Origin: HGM04593 sp045661225
GTDB lineage: Bacteria; Bacteroidota; Bacteroidia; Bacteroidales; Bacteroidaceae
Length of the DNA: 35,055 bases
Reading direction: 5' to 3'
NCBI GenBank assembly: GCA_045661225.1
Contig: JAZRFF010000041.1
Location: 1 to 35,055, forward strand
Below are positions 8,171 to 16,118 of the stretch, piece after piece. Position numbers and translations under genes: made by a program. A model generated the notes under the pieces. It did not search any database. It was not told the origin of the DNA and was given only the letters and a program-made list of their open reading frames with translations. Within the stretch, counting starts at the first letter, position 1. Each line of letters begins with the position of its first letter.

Positions 8171-10606
8171 ATGAAAATTGCTTTCAAGAACTTTCTGATG
8201 ACGCTCAAGCGTTACAAGGTTGCTTCGCTGCTTAATATGGCAGGACTGACCCTTGCCTTTGTAGCATTCTACATCATCTTTTCGCAGGTGTGGTTCACCA
8301 TCACCTACAACCACTCATTCCCCAATGCCGACCGTACATATCTTATCTCGCCCGACTTCTTCGGTGGAGATAACGATGGCGAGGTCAAGTGGAGTGCCGA
8401 ATCGCCCGGCAACTTGGCCTATACATCTGCCGAGCAGTTCCCCGATGCCGAGGAGGTCGCCTCGACAAAGCCTTACCCACACATTAGCCGCATCTGGATC
8501 AAACGCAATGAGTACACTATGGAGTCGTTCAACGAAAATGTATATCAGGGAACGGCCAATGTACCAACATTCTTCGGCTTTGAGTGCTTGGCGGGAGATT
8601 TTTCACAACTCAAAGAGCCCAACACGGTGGCAATGGCACGCTCCAAGTCCGAAAAATTGGGTGTCGGCGTGGGCGATGTAATCTATTTCGAGGGTGGTCG
8701 TATGCACGATGACGGCAAGCCAACCGTTCAGCAGACCATCGTAGCCATCTACGAGGATATGCCAGAGAACTGTATGTTCAGCCATTGGGGTATTATGCAG
8801 AATGGCGAGGGTGTCTACACAGAGGGCAATAACAATTGGAACTACTCGAATTTTGTGCGTATGCACGAAGGTGCCGACATTAAAGGCTATATCGAAATCT
8901 TCAAGAAAGGTTATGCCGATTGGTTCCTCGGTATGGTACAGGAGTGGATGAGCAAGGCCAAGGATCCCAAAGAGATTGAGATAGCTCAGGAGGAGTTGAA
9001 GAATGGCGCACAGGTGCTGGAAACTCGCCTCGTGAGTCTTGACAGACTCTATTATGATGGAAACTTCTACGATTCGGGCAACTTCAGGACGGGCAAGAGA
9101 TCGACACCGATAATTCTCGGGAGCATTGCATTTATCATCGTACTGATAGCCTTTATCAACTTTGTTAACTTCTTCTTTGCGCTTGTACCCGTGCGTATGC
9201 GCGCGGTGAACATCTGCAAGGTCTTTGGTGCAAGTCAAGGCACGCTGCGTTGGAACTTCCTCTTCGAGGCTATCGGCTTGGTGCTTATCTCGATGGCTCT
9301 GACGCTCTACCTTATGATAGTGATTCAGGATAGTTTTATTATGGACTACTCGATTTGCTCGCTGGCCCTATCGGATAATATCCCGGTGATTATTATGGTT
9401 GTGGCACTGATGGTATTGCTGGCTGTTGTGGCGGCATTGTACCCCGCTTTCTACATAACCCGCTTCAATGCTTCGATGGGTGTGAAAGGCGGCTTTGCCC
9501 AATCGGCTACGGGCCGTCGTCTGCGCTCGGTGATGGTTGGTATACAGTTCTCGGTGGCGATGATTCTCATCATCGTGACGGCGGTGTTCTGGTTTCAGTA
9601 TCGCTATATGATTAAATACGATTTGGGCTTTGACCGCGAGAATATAGTAACCTTTGCCTCGCGGGATTTGGGCGCACGCACCGAAACGGTTGTGGAGCGA
9701 TTGCAACAACACCCCGACGCTGTGAATGTAACTGCTTCGGCAGTAAACCTGTTCCGCTGCAAGCAAATGTGGGGACGCGAATACGAAGGAAAGGAGTATG
9801 TGGTGCGTGCCAATCCGGTGCGTTGGAATTTCCTCGATTTCTTTGGTTTCGACGTGGTCGATGGCAACGGCTTTACCCCTTCGTCTGCCGAGCGCGATGA
9901 GATTGTGATGATGGGCCGTATGCACCGTGACGTGGGTATTCCGCTTGGATATAAAGAGGGTAAGCAGTACCTCTATGTGGGTATCATAAAAGATGTACGC
10001 CTCACGTCGCTCGCCCAGAATGATGAGTACTACACATTCTACTGTTCCAAAGCGGATAGCCGAATGAGCAACTTCTATATCCGCCTGCGTACGGGTGCCG
10101 ATGTCGAAGCTTTTGCCGACTATGTAAAGAATCTATCGAAAGAGTTGGCACCTGCTGCCGATGAGGCCGAACTCTACTTCTTGGAGGAGTGGGTTGAGAG
10201 CCTCTATCAACAGACCAAGAAGGATACGGTACTCATTGGATTATTTGCAGGCCTGGCTATCGTTATCGCACTGATGGGAGTGTTCGGTATTGTGATGTTC
10301 GAGACACAACACCGCCGCTCGGAGATTGCCGTGCGTAAGGTCTATGGTGCAACTACGGGGCAGATGATTGGTATGCTTAATCGCCGTTATGTGTGGATTG
10401 TTGTGGGCTGCTTCGTGGTGGCTGCACCTGTAGCGTGGTACATCACCTCGCGCTGGTTGGAGACGTTTGCTAACCGCATTGCACAGCCTTGGTGGCTCTA
10501 TATCGCCGCCCTGCTGATAGTCCTCGCCGTTACGGTCGGACTTGTAACCCTCCGCTCGTGGAAAGCCGCCACCGAGAACCCGGCAGATGTTGTGAAAAGT
10601 AATTAA
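8171..10606 (+). CDS. ABC transporter permease, FtsX/MacB-PCD type (third of three)
   Basis: Inner-membrane permease of 811 residues, close in length and sequence to the first permease: compare the N-termini FLMTLKRYKVASLLNMAGL and FLTLLRRYTTSSILNIAGM. It has the same eight-helix, two-periplasmic-domain plan, with IIVLIAFINFVNFFFALV starting the first bundle and the coupling element RRSEIAVRKVYGAT in the last bundle. It ends TLRSWKAATENPADVVKSN. This similarity suggests that the first and third genes arose by duplication around the ATPase and second permease. It is the last gene of the operon; a strong hairpin lies about 190 bases further on. What the three permeases do separately cannot be read from sequence. 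Confidence 0.93.
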   Translation: MKIAFKNFLMTLKRYKVASLLNMAGLTLAFVAFYIIFSQVWFTITYNHSFPNADRTYLISPDFFGGDNDGEVKWSAESPGNLAYTSAEQFPDAEEVASTKPYPHISRIWIKRNEYTMESFNENVYQGTANVPTFFGFECLAGDFSQLKEPNTVAMARSKSEKLGVGVGDVIYFEGGRMHDDGKPTVQQTIVAIYEDMPENCMFSHWGIMQNGEGVYTEGNNNWNYSNFVRMHEGADIKGYIEIFKKGYADWFLGMVQEWMSKAKDPKEIEIAQEELKNGAQVLETRLVSLDRLYYDGNFYDSGNFRTGKRSTPIILGSIAFIIVLIAFINFVNFFFALVPVRMRAVNICKVFGASQGTLRWNFLFEAIGLVLISMALTLYLMIVIQDSFIMDYSICSLALSDNIPVIIMVVALMVLLAVVAALYPAFYITRFNASMGVKGGFAQSATGRRLRSVMVGIQFSVAMILIIVTAVFWFQYRYMIKYDLGFDRENIVTFASRDLGARTETVVERLQQHPDAVNVTASAVNLFRCKQMWGREYEGKEYVVRANPVRWNFLDFFGFDVVDGNGFTPSSAERDEIVMMGRMHRDVGIPLGYKEGKQYLYVGIIKDVRLTSLAQNDEYYTFYCSKADSRMSNFYIRLRTGADVEAFADYVKNLSKELAPAADEAELYFLEEWVESLYQQTKKDTVLIGLFAGLAIVIALMGVFGIVMFETQHRRSEIAVRKVYGATTGQMIGMLNRRYVWIVVGCFVVAAPVAWYITSRWLETFANRIAQPWWLYIAALLIVLAVTVGLVTLRSWKAATENPADVVKSN

Positions 10607-10672
10607 AAAGGTTGAAGGAGACTGGGGATAGAAGATTTTGGAATTTGCTGATATGAACAAAAAATATGCAAG

Positions 10673-10750
10673 TTTCACATAATAGCATATTAAAATCGGA
10701 TATATTTTCACATAATACGCCCTGTTTTTGCCGATTATTTCACACAATCG
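10673..10750. repeat. Three direct repeats, TTTCACAYAAT, at 32-33 base spacing
   Basis: TTTCACATAAT occurs at 10673 and 10706, and TTTCACACAAT at 10738, each followed two or three bases later by GC or CG. The spacing is 33 and 32 bases, about three helical turns, so a protein binding the motif would contact one face of the DNA. Similar CGGAT/CGATT sequence precedes the second and third copies. Three short copies are too few and too degenerate for a CRISPR array; iteron-like or operator sites are more plausible. Confidence 0.6.
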
Positions 10751-10796
10751 CACTTTATAAAAGTAAATTATTGCTCGAATAAATTATTAAACAATA

Positions 10797-10838
10797 CTCC
10801 CCCGGACGAGCTTTATTATATAAGCGGTTCCGGGGGAG
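10797..10838. terminator. Strong stem-loop after the efflux operon
   Basis: CTCCCCCGGA (10797-10806) and TCCGGGGGAG (10829-10838) form a perfect 10-pair stem. Inside it GCTT (10810-10813) pairs with AAGC (10822-10825). No clear T-run follows on the plus strand. On the minus strand the following bases are only moderately T-rich, so it may terminate from either side. It is 190 bases past the last permease and 316 bases past the end of the restriction operon. Terminator is the simplest reading; a mobile-element end is possible. Confidence 0.5.
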
Positions 10839-11154
10839 CAAAATAAATGAGGGACTATCCACTTCGAAACGGCAAGCCGAGGGTGAAGTATAACTAATAA
10901 AATGAAATAATTTGCAAAACTAGCCACAATAAAGTACAAAGAGATATACGTCGATAACAAGCTATTATTGTTGCTCTATAGTTGTAACTTACTTTAATTT
11001 AGGGGTTAAAAAGCACTTATTTTTACATCATTATCCCCAAATAAGAGGATTACAAACACGACATTAACTTTATCCCTTATTTAAGATAACACACAACTCA
11101 TGTTGCCTTGATAAAGAATGAAATTTTCATTGTCATTAAAAGACGAAGTTACCA

Positions 11155-11886
11155 TTATCTTCTCTTTCCGATTTCAATTACTTTGTCAAAAATATCACGA
11201 ACGCCAACTCGATACTTTTCAAATTCAGCATAATTCCCATTGTTGATATGAATTTGACCTTCTACAACCTCTCCAGACTCGGACAGTTGAGATGCGCGAT
11301 GCTGATTACTAAGCAAAGGATTATTCTGAACGTCTTCGCTAGACATTACCCAATAATCAATTTTATCTCTCCATACTGCAATCCAAATAAACACATCACA
11401 ACAGCCAGGCTTCAACTGCTGATAATTCATATCAAACTTAGATCTACTGTTACTAGCAAGTGCTTTATTAGCTAATGTGTCTCCTCCGACTTTCTTAACT
11501 GCACGCGAAGCTTTTACTTCCACATGAATATCGTCCAACAGTAAGTCGTATTCTCCACTGAATAAAGGGTCTAATCGCTTTGTCGGAATCTTGAATTCTG
11601 GAACTAATTCCATAAGGTGATTTTGTCCCCATGTTTCGCCGAATGTTCTTGGTGCTAACTCGAATAGATGCAAATACTTGTTTCTTTGAAGGTATTCTGC
11701 TCTCATTTCCAAATATTCATCTAATGAAATAACATTCTTTGCTATTAAATGAGAAATGGTATATTCAAACTTGTTAAATGGGTACACAGCATATAACTTA
11801 TCGAGTACAGAATCGCTTAGTTGTACTTTTTCTTCAGTCGACAAAGTTCTTTTGCAAACTTCTAGTTCTTTAATTAGAATTTCCAT
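11155..11886 (-). CDS. Putative restriction endonuclease, PD-(D/E)XK type, subunit B
   Basis: A 243-residue protein, probably one of a pair of nuclease subunits. The signature is EYDLLLDDIHVEVKAS, with candidate catalytic residues D114, E123 and K125 in the order of the PD-(D/E)XK fold. It is a clear paralogue of the next gene upstream: both share a YPFNK segment near residue 37, an APRTFGxTWG block near 79-87, MNxQQLKPxCCDVFxWIAVW after the active site, and a VxEGQIxxxNxNY segment near the end. It is last in a tight operon (methyltransferase, endonuclease A, endonuclease B), starting one base after the stop of gene A. I could not match it to a named enzyme, so the recognition sequence is unknown. 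A non-specific repair nuclease is less likely given the methyltransferase beside it. Confidence 0.72.
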   Translation of the reverse strand: MEILIKELEVCKRTLSTEEKVQLSDSVLDKLYAVYPFNKFEYTISHLIAKNVISLDEYLEMRAEYLQRNKYLHLFELAPRTFGETWGQNHLMELVPEFKIPTKRLDPLFSGEYDLLLDDIHVEVKASRAVKKVGGDTLANKALASNSRSKFDMNYQQLKPGCCDVFIWIAVWRDKIDYWVMSSEDVQNNPLLSNQHRASQLSESGEVVEGQIHINNGNYAEFEKYRVGVRDIFDKVIEIGKRR

Positions 11887-11887
11887 A

Positions 11888-12694
11888 TTATTTTGCTTCT
11901 TTTATTTTTTCAACCAATGTTTCTAGTGAAACTTTGTATTGATGTAGATCTTCATAATGATTGTGGGTTACAAAAATTTGGCCTTCAGAAACTTTTCCAC
12001 CTTTTCCTCCTTGATGTTGGATACTCATATATAGTTTTCCATCAGGTAAAACAATGCTATCTTTAGGCTTTCTGCGAGGAGTATTTTTAGGTCTCATAAC
12101 AATTTTTGACGAAGGTATAACCCATATATCTATATCGTCAAGCCACACTGCAATCCAGACAAACACATCGCAACACGAAGGTTTAAGTTGCTGAAAATTC
12201 ATTTCAAAATTTAGCTTTTTTATTGCCTTGGATATTTCCTCCTTTGTCCCCTGTGGCTTTTTGTAGGCTTTATCTATTAAAATACGTTTTGGGTCTTTGT
12301 CTGCAACATGCGACGATTTTACCTCAATTTTAATTCCTTTATTATTTTCTGTTGGCAACCATAGGTCAAACTGACTAGCGTATTCTTGAGGAGGATCTGT
12401 GAGTATGCCTTCTTTTTCTTTCTTTAGCCATTCCTCTCCCCAAGTTTGACCAAATGTCCTAGGCGCCATTTCAAATTTGTCAAGGTTGGGGTTTCTACGA
12501 AAATATGCATCTCGCAGAGTTGTATACTGATCATAAGTTAGGTTTCCCTTGGTCAGAAGAACAGAGAACATATTGGCATACTTATTAAATGGATATATTG
12601 AACTTTTAATCAGCTCATCGTTACCAGCCAAAACTTTATCAAGTTCAGATAGTTGCTCCTTAAATATCTCTATTTCCTTATTCAGCTGTTCCAT
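11888..12694 (-). CDS. Putative restriction endonuclease, PD-(D/E)XK type, subunit A
   Basis: A 268-residue nuclease-like protein with FDLW and IEVKSS segments giving candidate catalytic residues D110, E124 and K126. It is homologous to the following gene over nearly its full length, including an almost identical block around FQQLKPSCCDVFVWIAVW. It is about 25 residues longer, mainly through insertions after the active site (KKPQGTKEEISKAIKK) and near the C-terminus. Its start overlaps the methyltransferase stop by one base (TAATG), which points to translational coupling and co-expression of cutting and protection. Two diverged subunits could form a heterodimer cutting an asymmetric site, or one may now be auxiliary; the sequence alone cannot decide. 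G+C is low compared with the flanking housekeeping genes, consistent with acquisition by transfer. Confidence 0.72.
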   Translation of the reverse strand: MEQLNKEIEIFKEQLSELDKVLAGNDELIKSSIYPFNKYANMFSVLLTKGNLTYDQYTTLRDAYFRRNPNLDKFEMAPRTFGQTWGEEWLKKEKEGILTDPPQEYASQFDLWLPTENNKGIKIEVKSSHVADKDPKRILIDKAYKKPQGTKEEISKAIKKLNFEMNFQQLKPSCCDVFVWIAVWLDDIDIWVIPSSKIVMRPKNTPRRKPKDSIVLPDGKLYMSIQHQGGKGGKVSEGQIFVTHNHYEDLHQYKVSLETLVEKIKEAK

Positions 12695-14424
12695 TATTTA
12701 ATCCTTGTTAAAATTTGTTCTTGCTCTTTTTCTGTGATTCCAAAAATAGAATAGACCTCTTTATCAAGCTGTTGCTGATAAACTGAAGAAAAAGAACTAG
12801 ATTGAATATCAGTTACCAGTGCAGATAAACTTTCATCTTGCTTCTTTGTTAGTTTGGGAAATGGTAAATCTTGCAAGTAGCCCTTCAATACTTTAATATC
12901 TGAATATCTCAATGAATAGTAATAATGATATAGAGTTGAGTTTAACAATGCTGCAACACTTTTTACAGAAATAGTATCTAGTTGTGGAATTAGAATGTTC
13001 GCACTATTTAGGCATAAACACTGTTTGTCATCATATGCAACAACTGGATATTTGGCAATAAAACGATAAATAAGTTTTTCTGGTGCTCGAAAAAACTCTT
13101 CTCTAGCACATTGTTGGAAATTTTCCGGATCAAACAAAATGTATAAAGATTCATCTTGAAGTTTAAACGGATTTACCTGCCTACCTGCATAAACAGGTTC
13201 TAGACCGTCTGTTTTTTCTTTCTTTACCTTATTTTTATTGTCGCCAGTTACTATACCCAATGCCCATAAACTATGGGAAAGCTTATCGTGACACAATGAT
13301 TCCATTTTTTCAATGATAGAATTGTCAAGGTTGTTGAAATTCTCAAGTACAATATTTCCAGAAGCCCTATCCTCCTCAGACAATGATATGTTTGTGTCAC
13401 CACCATCACTTGTGACAATATAACTTTGATTTGTCGTCTTAACAGGATTTATTTTTATACTAAAATAATCAGTATAAACGCCATCAAATCTATCTTTATA
13501 AATATCAATTTGCAGTATAGTTGTATTGGTCAGGATAAGTTTGCGGATGTCGATATGCGTTTTTATCTTAAGCAAAGAACTTGGTAATAAAAAACACAAC
13601 GTACCAGTATTCGTCAATCTATTCAATGATTCAGAAATAATCATTGATGCTCGCTCTTTAGACTTAATATAAGGGTAATTAAAAGTATATAAACCCTCCT
13701 TGTCACTTCCCCATGGAGGATTTGTGTATATATTGTCAAATTTAAAAGGCAGTTCGTTTCGGCTATCAGATGTAAATAAATCATTGCTAAGAAAATCCAA
13801 GCAATAAATATGTGGACAAAACTCTTTATCTTTATATCTTATCAGAAGATTTACTGAAGCTATCATCACGGCAGTAGGGTTGATGTCAAATCCATATAAA
13901 TTCGCAGGATTGTTTGTTTTAACAGCCATCAAAAAGGCTCCACTTCCACAGCATGGGTCTAAAAAGGTCTCAGTATCCGATAGCGCTTTATTGCCCACCA
14001 TGTATTCTACGACACTCTTACATGTATAATATTGTCCAGTTATATTTCTTTCACCTTCGGTTATCAATGACTGATAAATAAAGCCCAAAACATCATTTTC
14101 GGATTCCCATATATCTTTTGGGATATCAATAGACACGCGCTCCAAATGTATATACTTTTTAAGGAATTTTTGAACATGCGGTTTCTGCAATAAATCCTTT
14201 TGAGATAATGCAGAATAGGCAAGTGTATACATAATATTCTCTACTGATGAGTCAACCATCAATACATTTTTGAGAAGCATATTAGCTGTTGGATCATTAA
14301 GATAGTTTGTTGCTATGATTCTTTTTTTTGACAGGGTTTTATTTGCCCGTTTTGTCAATTTTCCCTTGGAGTCTCTATTAAGTTTCCTCCAGTTGTACTC
14401 TGTAGCTTTGCTTATCCTTGACAT
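12694..14424 (-). CDS. N6-adenine DNA methyltransferase, gamma (TaqI-like) type
   Basis: Modification enzyme of the restriction system, 576 residues. The AdoMet-binding motif I is LDPCCGSGAFLMAV (DPCCGSG at 156-162), preceded by the motif X region GQYYTCKSVVEYMV. An acidic residue in LYGFDINPTAV (D180) fits motif II, and the catalytic motif IV is NPPW at 235-238. This order and the NPPW form identify an amino-methyltransferase of the gamma class acting on adenine N6. Residues from about 380 to 550 look like a target-recognition domain of the TaqI/Eco57I type: EPVYAGRQVNPF, LIYRFIAKYPVVAYDDKQCLCLNSANI, then SVAALLNSTLYHYYYS. No nuclease motif is fused to it, so cleavage must come from the two downstream genes. 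It lies 16 bases downstream of a decayed HTH gene. The recognition sequence is unknown. Confidence 0.9.
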   Translation of the reverse strand: MSRISKATEYNWRKLNRDSKGKLTKRANKTLSKKRIIATNYLNDPTANMLLKNVLMVDSSVENIMYTLAYSALSQKDLLQKPHVQKFLKKYIHLERVSIDIPKDIWESENDVLGFIYQSLITEGERNITGQYYTCKSVVEYMVGNKALSDTETFLDPCCGSGAFLMAVKTNNPANLYGFDINPTAVMIASVNLLIRYKDKEFCPHIYCLDFLSNDLFTSDSRNELPFKFDNIYTNPPWGSDKEGLYTFNYPYIKSKERASMIISESLNRLTNTGTLCFLLPSSLLKIKTHIDIRKLILTNTTILQIDIYKDRFDGVYTDYFSIKINPVKTTNQSYIVTSDGGDTNISLSEEDRASGNIVLENFNNLDNSIIEKMESLCHDKLSHSLWALGIVTGDNKNKVKKEKTDGLEPVYAGRQVNPFKLQDESLYILFDPENFQQCAREEFFRAPEKLIYRFIAKYPVVAYDDKQCLCLNSANILIPQLDTISVKSVAALLNSTLYHYYYSLRYSDIKVLKGYLQDLPFPKLTKKQDESLSALVTDIQSSSFSSVYQQQLDKEVYSIFGITEKEQEQILTRIK

Positions 14425-14440
14425 TTTATGAAATATATCG

Positions 14441-14631
14441 TTACTTTGTTTGCAATAATAGCTCTTTTATATCAACCCCAAGTATATCTGAGATTTTCAG
14501 CAAGCTATTGAAGTCTGGTTGTGATGGGTTTGTACACCATTTTAAAACGGTTGATGGATTTACATCCAACTGCTCGGCCAACCATTTATTGATACGTTTT
14601 TCTCAACTAAAACTACTTTTATGCAGTTTAT
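14441..14631 (-). pseudogene. Decayed XRE/HTH controller gene upstream of the methyltransferase
   Basis: Read on the minus strand, a small helix-turn-helix protein is recognisable: NKWLAEQLDVNPSTVLKWC, then NPSQPDFNSLLKISDILGVDIKELLLQTK and TAA at 14441-14443. This is the ~65-residue XRE pattern often found in front of Bacteroidota methyltransferase genes. The first part (NCIKVVLVEKNVS) is in another frame, and joining the two needs one extra base near 14590. The codon where ATG would be expected reads ATA (14629-14631), with an in-frame stop just before it. Two lesions suggest a dead gene; a sequencing error could explain one but hardly both. The intact form would have controlled the restriction operon that starts 16 bases later. 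Confidence 0.68.
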
Positions 14632-14643
14632 ATCTTACATAAC

Positions 14644-14666
14644 TTTGTTCGTTTGTAACAAAATTA
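14644..14666 (-). promoter_or_regulatory. Probable promoter and operator of the restriction operon
   Basis: On the minus strand TAATTTTG (14659-14666) matches the Bacteroidota -7 consensus TAnnTTTG; I see no clear -33 TTG at the expected distance. Overlapping it, TTTGTT (14644-14649) and AACAAA (14657-14662) form an inverted repeat with a seven-base spacer. Its place over the -7 box and start point, just before the decayed HTH gene, suits an autoregulatory operator. Confidence 0.45.
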
Positions 14667-14783
14667 GTGCATTTATTTCACTTAAAACGCGACTTGCTAA
14701 TACTTTTTGTTGGAATTTTCTCAGATTTGTTGAATTATATATAATTTAGTGAGCAAAATTAATGTTTTGGAAGTAAATATAAA

Positions 14784-15815
14784 ATGGACTCTGTTACTAA
14801 AAATCAGCATTACGTTCCTAAATCATATTTGAAATGCTTTTCTGCGGACAAATCCTCTATTGGAACATTCTGCATTGAAGATGGTAGATGCTTTGAAAAA
14901 GCTACAATAAAAGGACAAGCTAAAAAAGAATGGTTTTATGATAGAAATAATGAAGTAGAGAATTCATTTTCGGAAATTGAAAGGCTATTTCTTCAAAATA
15001 GACAATCTATTGCTAAAGCCCCAAAAGCAAAACTTTCACGCTCCCAAAGGGAAATTTTATATCAGGACATGATAGTACAACTGATGAGAACTCCTAATAT
15101 GGCCAACAAGGTTGATTCCATAATAAACGCAGAAGCTCATCGAATATGGGAGCACGATAGTAATCCGACAGTAAGAGAACTAGCTGATTCTTTTACTGCA
15201 AAAATGCCAAATGCTATTATCAATGCGATGTATGTGGTGTGTAAACACCCTTATATTCTCCTTGATCTTAAATGGCGTCTTGTAATTAATAACACCGAAC
15301 TCCCCTTTATAACCTCAGACAATCCCGTGTGCCTATATAATCAGTTTGCAGAAAAACGTCATAGCAACTTATGTGGGCTTGCATTATCCGGATTACAAGT
15401 ATTCTACCCTTTAACACCACAATTGGGAATATTTTATTTTGATGGAGATATTTATAGGTGTGGGTCTGCAAAAAGACATTTTATTGAAATTAGTCCAGAA
15501 GATGCATTTCATTTAAACACCCTAACAGCCCTTAACGCCACGGCAAACATCTTTTACAATACGCAAATAACAGATTTAAAATATGTGCAAAACATAGCGA
15601 CAATCGCTAAAAATTATCGAAAAAGTTCTTATCTGGATACAGAAATACCAATTACGCCAAACTCTAGTTATGTTATAATGCAACACATTATGCCATTGTG
15701 TAAACTAAACCTCTCTTTCACCAAAGAACTAGATAAAGTTCGAATAGAATCCACTATAGGTTATAGAAAGAATGTTATATTCGGGAATGATGATATTTTA
15801 TCCACGAGTTTTTAG
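14784..15815 (+). CDS. DUF4238 domain protein
   Basis: A 343-residue protein of the DUF4238 family, biochemical function unknown. Two family signatures are visible: KNQHYVPKSYLKCFS at residues 6-20 and ELPFITSDNPVCLYN around 172-186. Between them is a helical stretch with MIVQLMRTPNMANKV. No signal peptide or membrane segment is seen, so it should be cytosolic. It is divergent from the methyltransferase operon, with a shared upstream region of about 140 bases, is equally AT-rich, and sits between a restriction system and a recombinase remnant. This context suggests island cargo, possibly with a defence role, but nothing in the sequence proves it. No convincing Bacteroidota promoter was found, although a near-match to the -7 box (TAATTTAG) lies at 14742-14749. 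Confidence 0.85.
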   Translation: MDSVTKNQHYVPKSYLKCFSADKSSIGTFCIEDGRCFEKATIKGQAKKEWFYDRNNEVENSFSEIERLFLQNRQSIAKAPKAKLSRSQREILYQDMIVQLMRTPNMANKVDSIINAEAHRIWEHDSNPTVRELADSFTAKMPNAIINAMYVVCKHPYILLDLKWRLVINNTELPFITSDNPVCLYNQFAEKRHSNLCGLALSGLQVFYPLTPQLGIFYFDGDIYRCGSAKRHFIEISPEDAFHLNTLTALNATANIFYNTQITDLKYVQNIATIAKNYRKSSYLDTEIPITPNSSYVIMQHIMPLCKLNLSFTKELDKVRIESTIGYRKNVIFGNDDILSTSF

Positions 15816-15845
15816 AACAAACCATTCGTTTCCGATATTCTCACT

Positions 15846-16118
15846 CTAGCGAAGTTTCTCCATAATCTTGTCAGCGATTTCGTCAGATGAGAACTTTATG
15901 TATTCAAAGAATGCGTGTTGGTCTTTGTGATATCTGTTAAGAATGACATCAGAGATTTCGGGGATATTAAAGTCGTAACGCTCGGCAATACGCAACAAGT
16001 TGTCATTCATAATGGGAACAACAACCGGAGTACTGGTTTTCTTTTGTATCAAGCGAACAACCTTATTACCTTGCTGTGGTGGTAAAGTTGTTGGCTGTAG
16101 GTATATACAAGAGCACAC
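15846..16118 (-). pseudogene. Tyrosine recombinase (integrase) remnant with internal deletion
   Basis: The 90-codon frame (GTG at 16118) contains VVRLIQKKTSTPVVVPIMND, which resembles the beta-hairpin of phage-type integrases carrying the catalytic lysine (K27 or K28). It is followed by IAERYDFNIPEISDVILNRY, matching the usual LPxISNQxFNxYIK segment. It then jumps directly to AFFEYIKFSSDEIADKI, which corresponds to the very C-terminal AFLKYIKxxxEE segment with the nucleophile (Y73). In normal family members about 60-70 residues with the HxxR box lie between these parts; here they are missing, and so is everything N-terminal. In-frame stops lie immediately upstream. It is best read as a dead integrase left from an element that brought in the island. 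Assignment is from remembered family patterns, not a search. Confidence 0.55.

Larger units (their letters stand above)
10607..11154. other. Intergenic stretch at the left edge of the island
   Basis: 548 bases with no convincing long gene. It holds three phased repeats (10673-10750), a GC-rich hairpin (10797-10838), a 16-codon mini-ORF (10847-10897) and further AT-rich sequence. Near the right end AATGAA (11117-11122) and TTCATT (11126-11131) form a small AT hairpin downstream of the restriction operon; it is too weak to call a terminator with confidence. Confidence 0.6.

Noticed and set aside
10673..10750. CRISPR-like repeat array
   Set aside because: Only three copies of an 11-base motif, with spacers of about 21 bases, no longer conserved repeat, and no cas genes in the window.
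14418..14642. 74-codon plus-strand frame before the DUF4238 gene
   Set aside because: It is the antisense of the decayed HTH controller, whose protein pattern on the minus strand is much clearer.
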